Shown here one piece after another: positions 18,604-27,740 of a DNA stretch of 57,187 bases (within the stretch, counting starts at the first letter, position 1; each line of letters opens with the position of its first letter). A model generated the notes under the pieces. That model saw nothing but the letters and a program-made list of their open reading frames with translations. It made no database searches and was not told the origin of the DNA. The stretch comes from Bacteroidia bacterium (lineage in GTDB: Bacteria > Bacteroidota > Bacteroidia > NS11-12g > UBA9320), in NCBI GenBank assembly GCA_028247315.1, contig JAOKFZ010000010.1, positions 1 through 57,187 on the forward strand. The letters run 5' to 3'. Both the position numbers and the translations under genes were made by a program.

Positions 18604-20142
18604 TTATTTGAGCTTTGACAGCCCTACTTTAGCACGTTGCTCTACGGAACTCTTATACTCCCTATTGTTCTTAAAGTTTAATGCTCTCCGGTAAAATTTC
18701 TTTGCTTCAGCATGATATCCCTGTTGGAGATAATAATCACCTAAATAGATGCTTGCATATGCCGCATAATACTCCTTGCTGTCAATGCCAAATAATGTAC
18801 ATGCTTCGTAGAGCATTAGAGCGTCTTTCATATTTCCTTCTTTTTCAAGAATTCGTCCTCTGCGATAACAATACTCTGCTTTTAGTTGGCGACTGGACAG
18901 TAACTTATAATCAACTTTACTTATGAATGATGAGGCTTCTTGTGTATATCCGCCATCGTAAAGCAATCTAATCTTGAGGAGTTTAGAATTTGGCAGCCCT
19001 TTAGCTGCGTACACTATCGCCTGCTTATCCTCTCCATTCAGCTTGTACCCTTTTTCGTCTATAAGTGCTTTATATTCCTCCCCTTTTGTAGTATCCCCAT
19101 ATAGAATATAGTACCAGCTCATTTTTTGCAAGCAACTTTTTATATAGTTCCTCCCTTTGTAATGGGAATAAAACTGGTCAAGGTCTATGATGCTCGTTGT
19201 ATCCAACTTATGGAGCTTAGCAACGCCAAGTAAATAGTCTAGAAAATAAAATCGTTCGTACTCTTCGCTTATGGGTCTTCTTTCCAATATACTTATGGCT
19301 GTCTCGTTTTTTTTGAGTTTGCCCGCCATTGCACTTCTAAAGTATGTAGAAGTAAGATTAGTCGTATAGTCATTTGTACACCTCAAGGTTTCACTCCAAG
19401 CTTTTGCTGGATTCTTTGCTACATGCATTAGCGAAAACGAATACAGATACGCCGCTTCTTTAGCAAAAAGACTTAAATAGCCCGTATCTTGAGCAGTATG
19501 AGCTAGCTTCTTTAGCAGACTCAGGCCTTCTTTCATGTCACCGCTAATACCTAGCATACTTACTACCCAGGCATAGTTATCTGGCACAGTACTTAGGTAA
19601 ACCTTTATGATCCCTCTGGTCCTATTATTGGGAAGGAAATTTGGAAATAAATGGTGATTTTCATTGATCAATACATTCGCTCTATTTACGTCTCTAGCAG
19701 CACCATAAAATTCCTCAAACTTGGCTTTAAGTGTCCCCGAGAAAAAATAAGCATCTGATTGGGCCAAACGTTTAAAAGCGAAGGAATCCGGTAGTGCTTC
19801 ATAGTGCAATAATGCCGCATCCTGCACCTTCTTATAAGCGGCATAATCACTTTGTTCTTCTGTGATAAATGCTGTCATAAATGCATTGAAATGAAGAAGA
19901 TAGTGAATCGCACTATTCTCTTGATCCGAGGTTTGCTCCTCCACCAAGATCGTGCGAGCCTGGTTCAACCGAAGCTCGTAGTTCTGCCATTGGGCAGCTA
20001 TTAAATTTTTATTGAAATAAAATGTATGTCCCGCATAGCTGGCCAGTGTAAAGAGTACTAAAAAGAACAAAAACGAAAACCTAAGGAGCTTATTTCTTTC
20101 GAACTGCTCTTCTCTTTGGCTTTGCTGTTTCTTCTTCAACAT
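18604..20142 (-). CDS. Membrane-anchored TPR-like repeat protein of unknown function
   Basis: A 512-residue protein with a basic N-terminus (about 20 residues), one membrane segment (FSFLFFLVLFTLASYAG, about 23-39) and a long helical region. The C-terminal part has TPR-like units (for example EYCYRRGRILEKEGNMKDAL and YLGDYYLQQGYHAEAKKFY), so the protein probably faces the periplasm and binds partners. The start at 20142 lies 53 bases inside the zinc-ribbon gene. No later start would keep the membrane segment, so the overlap is probably real and implies coupling. I do not recognise a specific family. Confidence 0.72.
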   Translation of the reverse strand: MLKKKQQSQREEQFERNKLLRFSFLFFLVLFTLASYAGHTFYFNKNLIAAQWQNYELRLNQARTILVEEQTSDQENSAIHYLLHFNAFMTAFITEEQSDYAAYKKVQDAALLHYEALPDSFAFKRLAQSDAYFFSGTLKAKFEEFYGAARDVNRANVLINENHHLFPNFLPNNRTRGIIKVYLSTVPDNYAWVVSMLGISGDMKEGLSLLKKLAHTAQDTGYLSLFAKEAAYLYSFSLMHVAKNPAKAWSETLRCTNDYTTNLTSTYFRSAMAGKLKKNETAISILERRPISEEYERFYFLDYLLGVAKLHKLDTTSIIDLDQFYSHYKGRNYIKSCLQKMSWYYILYGDTTKGEEYKALIDEKGYKLNGEDKQAIVYAAKGLPNSKLLKIRLLYDGGYTQEASSFISKVDYKLLSSRQLKAEYCYRRGRILEKEGNMKDALMLYEACTLFGIDSKEYYAAYASIYLGDYYLQQGYHAEAKKFYRRALNFKNNREYKSSVEQRAKVGLSKLK

Positions 20143-20881
20143 GCTCTTCTATACCTGCCATACGAGCGTCTATTTGAATACGACCGCACGCTTCGCAAAT
20201 TACGATTTTTTTAGATTGACGAATATCTGACTGTAATTGTGGCGGTACTTTTGCAAAACAACCTCCACAAGCAGCTCTAAGAATAGGTGCCACAGCGATG
20301 CCGTTTCTGAAGTTTTCACGGATTCTGTCATAAGCCTTGATCAACTTTTCGTCTACAGACTCTTTAGCATTCTCTTTCTCAGTGGCTATTGCAGCTTCTT
20401 CCTTCTCGGTCTCAGCCGTTATTTCTTTAAGCTCAGTCTTCTTGTTCTCAAGATCTTTTTCACGCTCGTCAAGTTTCGTTTGCACTTCGTTGATAAGCTC
20501 TTCTTTCAACTTGATAGAGCGATCTATCTCACCGATTTTTTTTTCTGCAGCTAATATCGTCAAATCCTGAATTTCCACTTCTTTGTTTAGAGCATCAAAT
20601 TCACGATTGTTCTTTACCTTCTCCAACTGTGCCTTATACTTTCTTATCAGCTCCGTAGATGTTCTTATTTGCTCTCTATTGGCAATTGTCTGCTCGTTGA
20701 ACGTTTCAATCTCTGTATTGAAATTTGTAAGTCTAGTGTTGAGTCCTATTAACTCATCTTCCAGATCTGCAACCTCCATTGGTAACTCACCACGTACCGC
20801 TCTAAGCTGGTCTAAACGTGTGTCAATAGTTTGGAGTTTGTAAAGTTGCTCGAGTTTCTGTGCGATTGTTTTTGCTGCCAT
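20090..20881 (-). CDS. C4-type zinc-ribbon coiled-coil protein
   Basis: A 263-residue protein with a long antiparallel coiled coil (about residues 1-190, rich in Glu, Lys and Leu) followed by a zinc ribbon with CGGC and CEAC pairs, and a basic tail (KPKRRAVRKK). Such proteins (zf-RING_7, formerly DUF164) probably bind nucleic acids; homologues have been linked to regulation and ribosome-associated roles. Its ATG overlaps the nif3-like stop by one base (TAATG), the conserved pairing of these two genes in Bacteroidota. Confidence 0.88.
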   Translation of the reverse strand: MAAKTIAQKLEQLYKLQTIDTRLDQLRAVRGELPMEVADLEDELIGLNTRLTNFNTEIETFNEQTIANREQIRTSTELIRKYKAQLEKVKNNREFDALNKEVEIQDLTILAAEKKIGEIDRSIKLKEELINEVQTKLDEREKDLENKKTELKEITAETEKEEAAIATEKENAKESVDEKLIKAYDRIRENFRNGIAVAPILRAACGGCFAKVPPQLQSDIRQSKKIVICEACGRIQIDARMAGIEEHVEEETAKPKRRAVRKK

Positions 20882-21978
20882 TATATGAAATAGTTTACGG
20901 GGTTTGTATTCACCCCTGATTTAAGGACGGCAAAGGTACTAAATTTTTCCCTCAAAATATCAAATAACAGGTCTATTGTATACTTTTCGCTCTCATAGTG
21001 ACCAATGTCACAAATCGTCAAGTCATTTTCTGCATCAAAATATTCGTGATACTTGAAATCAGACGTGACATAAGCATCTGCTTCTAAGCTTTTTGCATTC
21101 TCCAGTAGAAATTGACCAGACCCTCCGCAAACGGCCACTTTCTTTATTGGTTTCTTAAATGAGGTGTGCTTTATTACCTTCAAATCCATTGATGATTTTA
21201 AATGCCCTAAAAAATCTTCTATGCTCATTGCCGAATCCAACTCCCCTATCATTCCACTACCTGCATTCTTATCTTCGTTTAACGTAGGATATAGCTCATA
21301 GGCAACCTCTTCATATGGGTGAGCATTTCTCAAAGCAGACAAAACAGTATTTATCTGTGGTTTGCCAATAATTACTTCGATTTTTACTTCAGACTCAGTA
21401 TGACGCTTTCCTACCTCACCTACGGTTGGATTAGAGCCTGATCCAGCCCTAAAAGTACCACTACCTGTTGTGGTAAATGAACACTCGCTAAATGCACTGA
21501 TACCTCCTGCTCCTGCTGCAAATAATGCTTCGCGTATCGCTTCTTGATTCGCAGTTGGGCAATACGTCACTAGTTTTACTAGCTCACCAGCCTTAGGTGC
21601 TAGTATTCGTGTATTTAGCAACCCAAGCTTCTCTGCTATTTTGCCATTCACACCATTGGAATATACATTGTCAAGGTTCGTATGGATAGCGTACATCGCA
21701 ATATCATTCTTGATAGCCAGCTGCACCGTACGCTGCACATAGTTGGCGTTATTAAATCGCTTTAATCCGCCAAAAACAATGGGATGATGAGCTACAATCA
21801 GATTGCATTTTTGGTCTATGGCCTCATTAACCGTAGCTTCTATGCAGTCTAAACTTATAAGCACTCCGCTCACTTCCCTACTCTTCTCTCCTACTATGAG
21901 TCCACTATTGTCATAGCTTTCTTGCAAGCTCGGTGGAGCGATGCTTTCTAAATGGCGTATTATATCTCCTATTCGCAT
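20881..21978 (-). CDS. Nif3-like dinuclear metal-centre protein (GTP cyclohydrolase I type 2 homologue)
   Basis: A 365-residue protein of the NIF3/YbgI family, which forms hexamers with two metal ions per site. The metal-binding motif AHHPIVFGG lies near residue 64, and the C-terminal DIGHYESE provides further ligands. A middle domain of about 110 residues (130-240) is inserted as in other longer Bacteroidota and Gram-positive members. The biochemical role is not settled. It is the first gene of an operon with the zinc-ribbon and TPR genes. A -7-like element TATCTTCG lies at 21990-21997. Confidence 0.92.
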   Translation of the reverse strand: MRIGDIIRHLESIAPPSLQESYDNSGLIVGEKSREVSGVLISLDCIEATVNEAIDQKCNLIVAHHPIVFGGLKRFNNANYVQRTVQLAIKNDIAMYAIHTNLDNVYSNGVNGKIAEKLGLLNTRILAPKAGELVKLVTYCPTANQEAIREALFAAGAGGISAFSECSFTTTGSGTFRAGSGSNPTVGEVGKRHTESEVKIEVIIGKPQINTVLSALRNAHPYEEVAYELYPTLNEDKNAGSGMIGELDSAMSIEDFLGHLKSSMDLKVIKHTSFKKPIKKVAVCGGSGQFLLENAKSLEADAYVTSDFKYHEYFDAENDLTICDIGHYESEKYTIDLLFDILREKFSTFAVLKSGVNTNPVNYFI

Positions 21979-22091
21979 TGGGCGAAGATAAGGAGTTTGG
22001 TAGAATGGTTAGATTTGGAGACGAGTACAAAATGAAAAATCCCACTGATAAATTTCACTTTCCTTATATCCTAACCACCAGCTACCCTAAA

Positions 22092-22128
22092 AAAGCGTCT
22101 AACTCTACCCGTCAGAATGTGACGCTTT
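22092..22128. repeat. Inverted repeat in the nif3-lpxK intergenic region
   Basis: AAAGCGTC (22092-22099) and GACGCTTT (22121-22128) are perfect 8-bp arms 21 bases apart, with a smaller GTCA/TGAC repeat between them. It lies between divergent genes (gap 21979-22186), so it could be an operator or a leader hairpin for lpxK. Nothing else is seen in that gap apart from the promoter-like elements. Confidence 0.35.
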
Positions 22129-22181
22129 GATAATAAGCCATCCATTAGCGACAAAAACTTCAACACCATAATATCTTTCCC

Positions 22182-22189
22182 TTACTTTG
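22182..22189 (+). promoter_or_regulatory. Possible promoter -7 element overlapping the lpxK start
   Basis: TTACTTTG matches TAnnTTTG at 7 of 8 positions. It covers the TTG at 22187 that is the only conventional start giving the usual N-terminus, so either this motif is accidental or lpxK begins a few codons later. Confidence 0.35.
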
Positions 22190-23149
22190 CAGCCTATCAA
22201 AAGTCGCATCACTATATTACTTGCTATACCCACTGCCATCTATTGGCTGATAACGAGCATACGCAATTGGTGTTACGACAAAGGCATTTTCAAATCTACC
22301 TCATTTGACATCCCGATAATATCTGTGGGCAACCTTGCTGTAGGAGGCAGTGGTAAAACACCTATGGTAGAGCACCTTATTAGAGAACTAAAAGGCGAGT
22401 ATAACATTGCTATCCTTAGCAGAGGGTACGGCCGTAAAACAAAAGGGTTTCTTTGGGTAGAACCCAAATTGTCTCCAATAGAAACAGGAGACGAACCTTT
22501 ACAAATCAAGACAAAATTTCAAGAAATAGCTGTAGCCGTATGCGAAGATCGAGTAGCTGGCGTGCAACGTATTTTAGCTACTAGATCAGAAATAAACCTC
22601 ATAATCTTGGATGACGCTTTTCAGCATAGGGCTATAAAACCAAGCCTACAGATACTTTTAAGCACCTACAGTAAACCTCACTTTCGGGACTGCCTTTTGC
22701 CCGCGGGGAGGCTGAGAGAAAGCAGAAAAGGAGAGAATAGAGCCGATGCTACAATCTATACCAAGTGCCCTGCGAAGTATACACCTATAAACTGGGGTAA
22801 GAAACCCATCTTTTACTCCAAGATAGTATATGGCCCTATTGAAATCGAAGGTCCTATATTTGGGTTTAGCGGTCTAGCAAAGAATGACATCTTTGCTAAG
22901 CACCTAGCATCCAACTATGATTTAAAAGATTTTAAAGATTATAAGGACCACTATTCATTTACCCAAAAAGACCTAGAAGGTCTGAAAAAACTAGCGAAAG
23001 GTGCAACATTAGTGTGTACCGAAAAGGACTGGATGAAGGTAAAACAACTGAGCGGCAGCGAGCAGATAAATCACATACGCATTACCACTTTACTAGAAGG
23101 AGACATAAATTTCACCTCTTGGCTAAAAGCAAAAATTAATGAAAGCTAA
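22187..23149 (+). CDS. lpxK: Tetraacyldisaccharide 4'-kinase
   Basis: It phosphorylates the lipid A precursor at the 4' position at the inner membrane. The N-terminal amphipathic/membrane segment (ITILLAIPTAIYWLI) precedes the P-loop GNLAVGGSGKTPMVEHL (about residues 47-63). SRGYGRKTKGF and LDDAFQHRAIKP are typical. The product has 320 residues. The start is TTG at 22187, which overlaps a promoter-like motif; no ATG is available, so the exact start is unsure. The end overlaps rsmA by 11 bases. Confidence 0.93.
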   Translation: MQPIKSRITILLAIPTAIYWLITSIRNWCYDKGIFKSTSFDIPIISVGNLAVGGSGKTPMVEHLIRELKGEYNIAILSRGYGRKTKGFLWVEPKLSPIETGDEPLQIKTKFQEIAVAVCEDRVAGVQRILATRSEINLIILDDAFQHRAIKPSLQILLSTYSKPHFRDCLLPAGRLRESRKGENRADATIYTKCPAKYTPINWGKKPIFYSKIVYGPIEIEGPIFGFSGLAKNDIFAKHLASNYDLKDFKDYKDHYSFTQKDLEGLKKLAKGATLVCTEKDWMKVKQLSGSEQINHIRITTLLEGDINFTSWLKAKINES

Positions 23150-23903
23150 AAAACACCTCGGACAGCATTTTCTGACCAGCAACGATACAGCCAAAACAAT
23201 TGTAGATGGTCTAGGAGATATTAGCACACAAGATGTGCTAGAAATAGGCCCCGGAATGGGTATTATCACTCAATTCATGCTAAATGCTGCTAAACGTTTC
23301 AGAGCAGTAGAGATAGATCCTGAGGCAGCTACCTACTTAGAAAAGCACTTCGAAAACATCGAATTAATAAAAGCAGATTTCCTAAAAGTAAGTCTACGAG
23401 AGTACTATACAGGCCAGCTCAGTCTTATTGGTAACTTTCCTTACAATATATCGTCCCAAATCGTTTTTAAAATCATTGAAAACCACGACCTGATAGAACG
23501 ATGGGTAGGTATGTTTCAATTGGAAATGGGCATACGTCTAGTCTCGTTACCCAAAGACAAAAAAGAATACGGCATTCTAAGTGTTTTGATGCCTTTTTAC
23601 TACAAAGTAGAAACGGTCATGAAATTGCCCCCAGAAGCTTTTGAACCCGCCCCTAGGGTAAACAGTATCGTAGTAAAAGCAACACGAGTAGAGCATGTGT
23701 GGAAATGCAATCCAAAACTACTAAAACGCGTAGTAAAGACTTCTTTTGGAATGAGAAGAAAAACACTAAGCAACGGACTTGCTTCAATTATTCCTAAAGA
23801 GATTATTAATACACATCCTTTTAGTACCTTGCGACCCGAGAATCTAACACATCTTCAGTTTGAAGAATTGTGTGTATTTATTGAGGCCAATGTCAGCATT
23901 TGA
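23139..23903 (+). CDS. rsmA: 16S rRNA dimethyladenosine transferase
   Basis: It dimethylates two adjacent adenines in helix 45 of 16S rRNA. The protein starts with the typical KKHLGQHFLTSND, motif I is EIGPGMGIIT (about residues 36-45), and the target-base motif is NFPYNISSQ. The product has 254 residues, the normal length. Its start lies inside the end of lpxK and its end inside the start of mgtE, so the three genes are translationally coupled. Confidence 0.96.
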   Translation: MKAKKHLGQHFLTSNDTAKTIVDGLGDISTQDVLEIGPGMGIITQFMLNAAKRFRAVEIDPEAATYLEKHFENIELIKADFLKVSLREYYTGQLSLIGNFPYNISSQIVFKIIENHDLIERWVGMFQLEMGIRLVSLPKDKKEYGILSVLMPFYYKVETVMKLPPEAFEPAPRVNSIVVKATRVEHVWKCNPKLLKRVVKTSFGMRRKTLSNGLASIIPKEIINTHPFSTLRPENLTHLQFEELCVFIEANVSI

Positions 23904-25245
23904 AATAACAAAAGAGTCTGTAGAAGAGCTCATTACGCTTATAGACACACAAGAACAGGAAGAACTTCTTCTTGTATTGGAAAAATTGTACCCTGCTGAT
24001 ATTGCCGAATTATTTGATGATTTGGACCTAAACCAAGCTGTATATATAGCAGCACTTCTTGAGCCACAAAAAAAAGTAGATGTGCTCACTGAGTTGGAAG
24101 ATGATGTGAAACTCAAATTTTTGGCTGGGTATACCAATGAAGAAATAGCCCATGATTTTTTTGCTTACATAGACTCTGATGATGCAGCAGATATCCTTAA
24201 TGCCATGGAAAGTTCACAGGGCAAAGAAATACTGCGAACTATTAGCGATAAGGAGCACAGTAAAAATATAGCTTCGCTACTGAAGTTTCCTGAAAACACA
24301 GCAGGATCATTGATGGCCAAAGAGCTCATACGAGTAAAACAAAGCTGGACAATAAAACAATGCACAGATGAAATACGTATACAAGCAGAAGAAGTAAGTA
24401 AGGTATATACCGTCTACGTAGTAGACGAGTTTGAAGAACTGCTCGGTTGGATTTCGCTAAAAAAGATTTTACTCTCCCAAGAGAACCAAAAGGTTAAGGA
24501 TATTTTTGATGATAACATTATCTCTGAAAGCACATACTCCAGTGGCGAAGAAGTAACGGCTACGATGCAGAAGTACGACTTAGTAGCGGTACCCATAGTA
24601 GACGCCTTTAACAGACTCGTAGGTCGTGTGACCTTTGACGATGTACTGGATTATGTAAAAGATGAGGCAGAGAAAGATTACCAAATGCTTTCTGGTATCA
24701 GCGGAGGCAAGGATTCTTCTGACACTGTTTTGAGTAATACTAAGGCACGCTTACCCTGGCTTATTGTCGGATTAGCAGGCGGTATTGCTAGTTCACTAGT
24801 CATCGGAAATTTTGAAGCAGAACTAGCTCGCAATGTGCAGTTGGCTCTATTTATGCCACTCATCATGGCCATGGCTGGAAACGTAGGTGTACAATCTAGC
24901 TCTATTATGGTACAAGGCTTAGCAAATAACTCTATCACCAATAGCGATATATGGGGTAAACTAGGAAAAGAACTAGCTATAGCTCTAATTAATGGCTTGG
25001 TGTGTTCTGGGCTCCTTATGGGATATGGTTTTATGTCTGGCAATCATCTCGATATTATGATGACGGTAAGTCTAGCCTTGCTCAGTGTTATACTAATGGC
25101 TGCCATCATAGGTACAGTAGTTCCCTTGGCACTGGACAAGTCCAATATAGACCCGGCATTGGCTACAGGACCTTTTATAACTACGAGTAACGACCTATTG
25201 GGATTATTTCTGTATTTCCTTATTGGGAATCTGTTTTTGATATAA
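23890..25245 (+). CDS. mgtE: Magnesium transporter MgtE
   Basis: An inner-membrane Mg2+ channel. The order of parts is the acidic MgtE N domain (residues 1-120), two CBS domains (about 130-255), and five membrane helices at the C-terminus with the PLIMAMAGNVGVQSSS pore region. The product has 451 residues. The frame is open upstream to 23860, but the ATG at 23890 is preferred: it gives a normal N-terminus and a 14-base overlap with rsmA rather than 44. Confidence 0.94.
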   Translation: MSAFEITKESVEELITLIDTQEQEELLLVLEKLYPADIAELFDDLDLNQAVYIAALLEPQKKVDVLTELEDDVKLKFLAGYTNEEIAHDFFAYIDSDDAADILNAMESSQGKEILRTISDKEHSKNIASLLKFPENTAGSLMAKELIRVKQSWTIKQCTDEIRIQAEEVSKVYTVYVVDEFEELLGWISLKKILLSQENQKVKDIFDDNIISESTYSSGEEVTATMQKYDLVAVPIVDAFNRLVGRVTFDDVLDYVKDEAEKDYQMLSGISGGKDSSDTVLSNTKARLPWLIVGLAGGIASSLVIGNFEAELARNVQLALFMPLIMAMAGNVGVQSSSIMVQGLANNSITNSDIWGKLGKELAIALINGLVCSGLLMGYGFMSGNHLDIMMTVSLALLSVILMAAIIGTVVPLALDKSNIDPALATGPFITTSNDLLGLFLYFLIGNLFLI

Positions 25246-25263
25246 AACTCATTAAGTCCTTAA

Positions 25264-26268
25264 ATGCGTACCCTATTTATACTTCTATTCTCTCTCGGCA
25301 TAACACAAGCAAATGCTCAATACACCAACTTAGTACTAGAAGGTGGTGGCATGAAAGGTATAGCTTATGCCGGTGCTTTTGAGATACTCGATAGCCTCGG
25401 CATATCTGATAGTATAGAACGAATAGCAGGCACCAGCTCTGGAGCCATGAATGGTCTGATGTACAGCTTGGGTTATACGGGTAAAGAGATTCGACAAATG
25501 AATCTTATCACAAACTTTGGCAAATACAACCAAGTAGGTGTGCCCCTCATCGGTGGACTCATACGCGTAAAGAGAACCTATGGATATTACAAAACCGATA
25601 GATTGATTGAAGACCTCGGAACAATAATGCAGATGCGTGGATTCTCTAGAGATCTTACGTTCTCTGAACTCTACCAGGCCAAAGAAGCAGGAAGAAATAT
25701 AAAACTACTCTATCTCATTGGAGTAAATCTCAATGATCAAGAAATAGAAATATTTAGTCACGAAACCTATCCAAATATGAGAGTGTTGGACGCGGTACGT
25801 ATCAGCATTAGTATCCCCTTATATTTTGAGGCTATATGGATGCAGCCAGACGGTAAATTGATAGAAAAGAGAGATGCTGACTCTACTACTAAGATAATGG
25901 CAGACGGCGGCATACTGGACAACTATCCGTTCTATGTATTTGATACGCTAGTATCTGTAAATGGTGGAGCTAACTCCTACTACAAATGTAACATTCATAC
26001 GCTTGGCATTAAACTAGAGACCGATAGCTCACAAGTAGATATATCCCCAAAATCTATCCGAAAGACGAGTGACTATTTGAGTGCCACGGGCCTTATCAGT
26101 AGCGAATACCTCAACCGTAGAAACCTTGGAAGACAGCAAATGGCACAGACTATTTTTGTCAATACTAAAAACTTCAACCCCAGAATAAAACGTCAGAACA
26201 AGACCATTAAAATCAAAGTGATGAACTATGGTAAAGAAGCAACGTTGGAATTTTTTAATTCCCAATAA
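25264..26268 (+). CDS. Exported patatin-like phospholipase
   Basis: A 334-residue protein with a signal peptide ending at NAQ (residue 19). The patatin dyad is visible: oxyanion loop GGGMKG (27-32), nucleophile Ser58 in GTSSG, and Asp in ADGGILDNYP (about residue 213). It should hydrolyse acyl esters of lipids outside the inner membrane. It follows mgtE by 18 bases and may be read through from it. Unlike PlpD-type patatins there is no C-terminal beta-barrel; the protein ends soon after the catalytic domain. Confidence 0.9.
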   Translation: MRTLFILLFSLGITQANAQYTNLVLEGGGMKGIAYAGAFEILDSLGISDSIERIAGTSSGAMNGLMYSLGYTGKEIRQMNLITNFGKYNQVGVPLIGGLIRVKRTYGYYKTDRLIEDLGTIMQMRGFSRDLTFSELYQAKEAGRNIKLLYLIGVNLNDQEIEIFSHETYPNMRVLDAVRISISIPLYFEAIWMQPDGKLIEKRDADSTTKIMADGGILDNYPFYVFDTLVSVNGGANSYYKCNIHTLGIKLETDSSQVDISPKSIRKTSDYLSATGLISSEYLNRRNLGRQQMAQTIFVNTKNFNPRIKRQNKTIKIKVMNYGKEATLEFFNSQ

Positions 26269-26296
26269 TTTAGTTTAAGGAAACTTACGAATTATT
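26264..26296. terminator. Possible bidirectional terminator between patatin and sorting-domain genes
   Basis: An interrupted stem pairs AATAATT with AATTATT (outer) and AGTTT with AAACT (inner), loop AAGG. It spans both convergent stop codons. It is AT-rich and weak, so termination here is uncertain. Confidence 0.35.
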
Positions 26297-26606
26297 ACTT
26301 CTTCACTGTCAGTTTCTTGGTCAGTTTCTGGCCATCAGCTGCAAGGGTGTAAAAGTAAACCCCTTCTGGAATCTCGGTAACATCTAATATAAATGTACCC
26401 GGGTGAGGCAGTCTCTGTACAGATATAACCTCTCCTAAGATATTTGATAGCGTAAGCAGTGCTTCACTTGAGGTAAACTCAACATTTACATAGGTTTTTT
26501 CCTTAGCAGGATTCGGATAGTTCTGAGCCAATTTTGGATCATCACCAGCCATTGCTACCGAAACGGTGAACAATAAACCAAGCATTATAGAAAAAAAATT
26601 CTTCAT
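26295..26606 (-). CDS. Minimal T9SS protein: signal peptide plus type A sorting domain only
   Basis: The 103-residue protein consists of a signal peptide (1-20, ending VAMA), a 7-residue spacer, and a complete type A C-terminal sorting domain. The domain has LAQNYPNPAKEKTYV, an ILGEVISVQRL strand pair, IPEGVYFYTL and a final KKLTVKK. In the type IX secretion pathway such domains guide cargo through the outer membrane and are cut off. Here no cargo domain exists. It may be a stub left after a cargo was lost, or a small surface protein in its own right. The reading frame is intact from start to stop. Confidence 0.85.
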   Translation of the reverse strand: MKNFFSIMLGLLFTVSVAMAGDDPKLAQNYPNPAKEKTYVNVEFTSSEALLTLSNILGEVISVQRLPHPGTFILDVTEIPEGVYFYTLAADGQKLTKKLTVKK

Positions 26607-26717
26607 TGTTGCTTAACGAAAATACAGTAATATTTGTACAAATGTGAAATTTCAATAAAAAAAACAGACCAACAATCATAAAAGTGTGTTCATTTTTGCA
26701 CACATTTCTATGATAAC

Positions 26718-27737
26718 TTACGCTTCATAACTCATCTTGCCATCTTGCACTATCAGCTTGGTAGTTAAGTTATTGGAAAATAAACTCCCTGTGCCTAGGC
26801 CTTGGTGCTTAGTGACATTGTAAGTACTTACCCATTGGGCAATCGCATTGAGTCCTACGTTGCTTTCTAAAGCAGAGGTAGCCCACCAATCTACGCCTAT
26901 TTCCTGAGCCTGTGCAATCCATTCATCTGCTACAGAAACACCTCCTATCAAGTTGGGCTTCAGTATAAGGTATTGTGGTTTAATGTGCTTGAGCAACGCT
27001 GCCCCACGCTTATAAACGTCTATTCCTATGAGCTCTTCGTCCAAGGCGATATCAATGGGGCTTTCTACACAGAGCTTTGCCATATCGTCCCACTGGTCTA
27101 CCGCAATTGGCTGTTCTATACTATGCACCTCAAATCGTTTTAACTCATTGAGCTGTTCCAAGGCTTCGTTTGCCTTAAATGCTCCATTAGCATCTACTCT
27201 AAGGGTAATATCAAATGCAGAATAATCCATTCGTATTTTCTCAAGCAGGCGGCACTCCTCGTCAAAGTCTAATGCCCCGATCTTAAACTTTATCACATCA
27301 AAACCTGCCTTTATTTTAGCGATGGCTTCTTCATACATTTTCTCTGCATCATTCATCCAAACAAGGCCATTCACCGGCATAGCAACTTTGCCTCTAGTAA
27401 ATGCTGTATCGTACACTCTTCCCGCACCATCTGCCTGCATAGCAAGTAATGCTGTTTCTATACCAAAACGTATACTTGGAAAATCGCCAAGATCTGTTTC
27501 CTCTAACTCGCTTACTTGGCAAAACTGAGTGAGTTTAGCATTCAATACTTGCTCATAATCAGCCACGTCATCTATGCTTAGCAGCAAGAGTGGGGCAGCT
27601 TCTCCTATCCCTTGTTTACCCGTTTTTATATCTACTAGTGTAATCAGGTATATCGCTCTTTCGGTAAAGACGTTGCGAGATGTTTTGGCAGGTTTTATAA
27701 ACTGGAGTACGTGTTTTTGTAGCGAGTACGTATACAT
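26718..27737 (-). CDS. menC: o-Succinylbenzoate synthase
   Basis: An enolase-superfamily enzyme that dehydrates SHCHC to o-succinylbenzoate in menaquinone synthesis. The catalytic lysine pair is KFKIG, the metal ligands lie in RVDANG, SIEQP and LDEELIG, and the second catalytic lysine is in LILKPNLIGG. The product has 339 residues. Enolase-superfamily members are easily confused with dipeptide epimerases, but the adjacent menA (3 bases upstream on the same strand) makes menC by far the best call. Confidence 0.92.
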   Translation of the reverse strand: MYTYSLQKHVLQFIKPAKTSRNVFTERAIYLITLVDIKTGKQGIGEAAPLLLLSIDDVADYEQVLNAKLTQFCQVSELEETDLGDFPSIRFGIETALLAMQADGAGRVYDTAFTRGKVAMPVNGLVWMNDAEKMYEEAIAKIKAGFDVIKFKIGALDFDEECRLLEKIRMDYSAFDITLRVDANGAFKANEALEQLNELKRFEVHSIEQPIAVDQWDDMAKLCVESPIDIALDEELIGIDVYKRGAALLKHIKPQYLILKPNLIGGVSVADEWIAQAQEIGVDWWATSALESNVGLNAIAQWVSTYNVTKHQGLGTGSLFSNNLTTKLIVQDGKMSYEA

Positions 27738-27740
27738 CTT

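Noticed and set aside
21933..22130. A 65-codon plus-strand ORF starting inside the nif3-like gene
   Set aside because: Its first part is antisense to nif3 and the rest covers an intergenic region with an inverted repeat; no family resemblance.
23860..23889. Longer start for mgtE
   Set aside because: It would add ten residues that only restate the end of rsmA in another frame; the ATG at 23890 gives the normal N-terminus.
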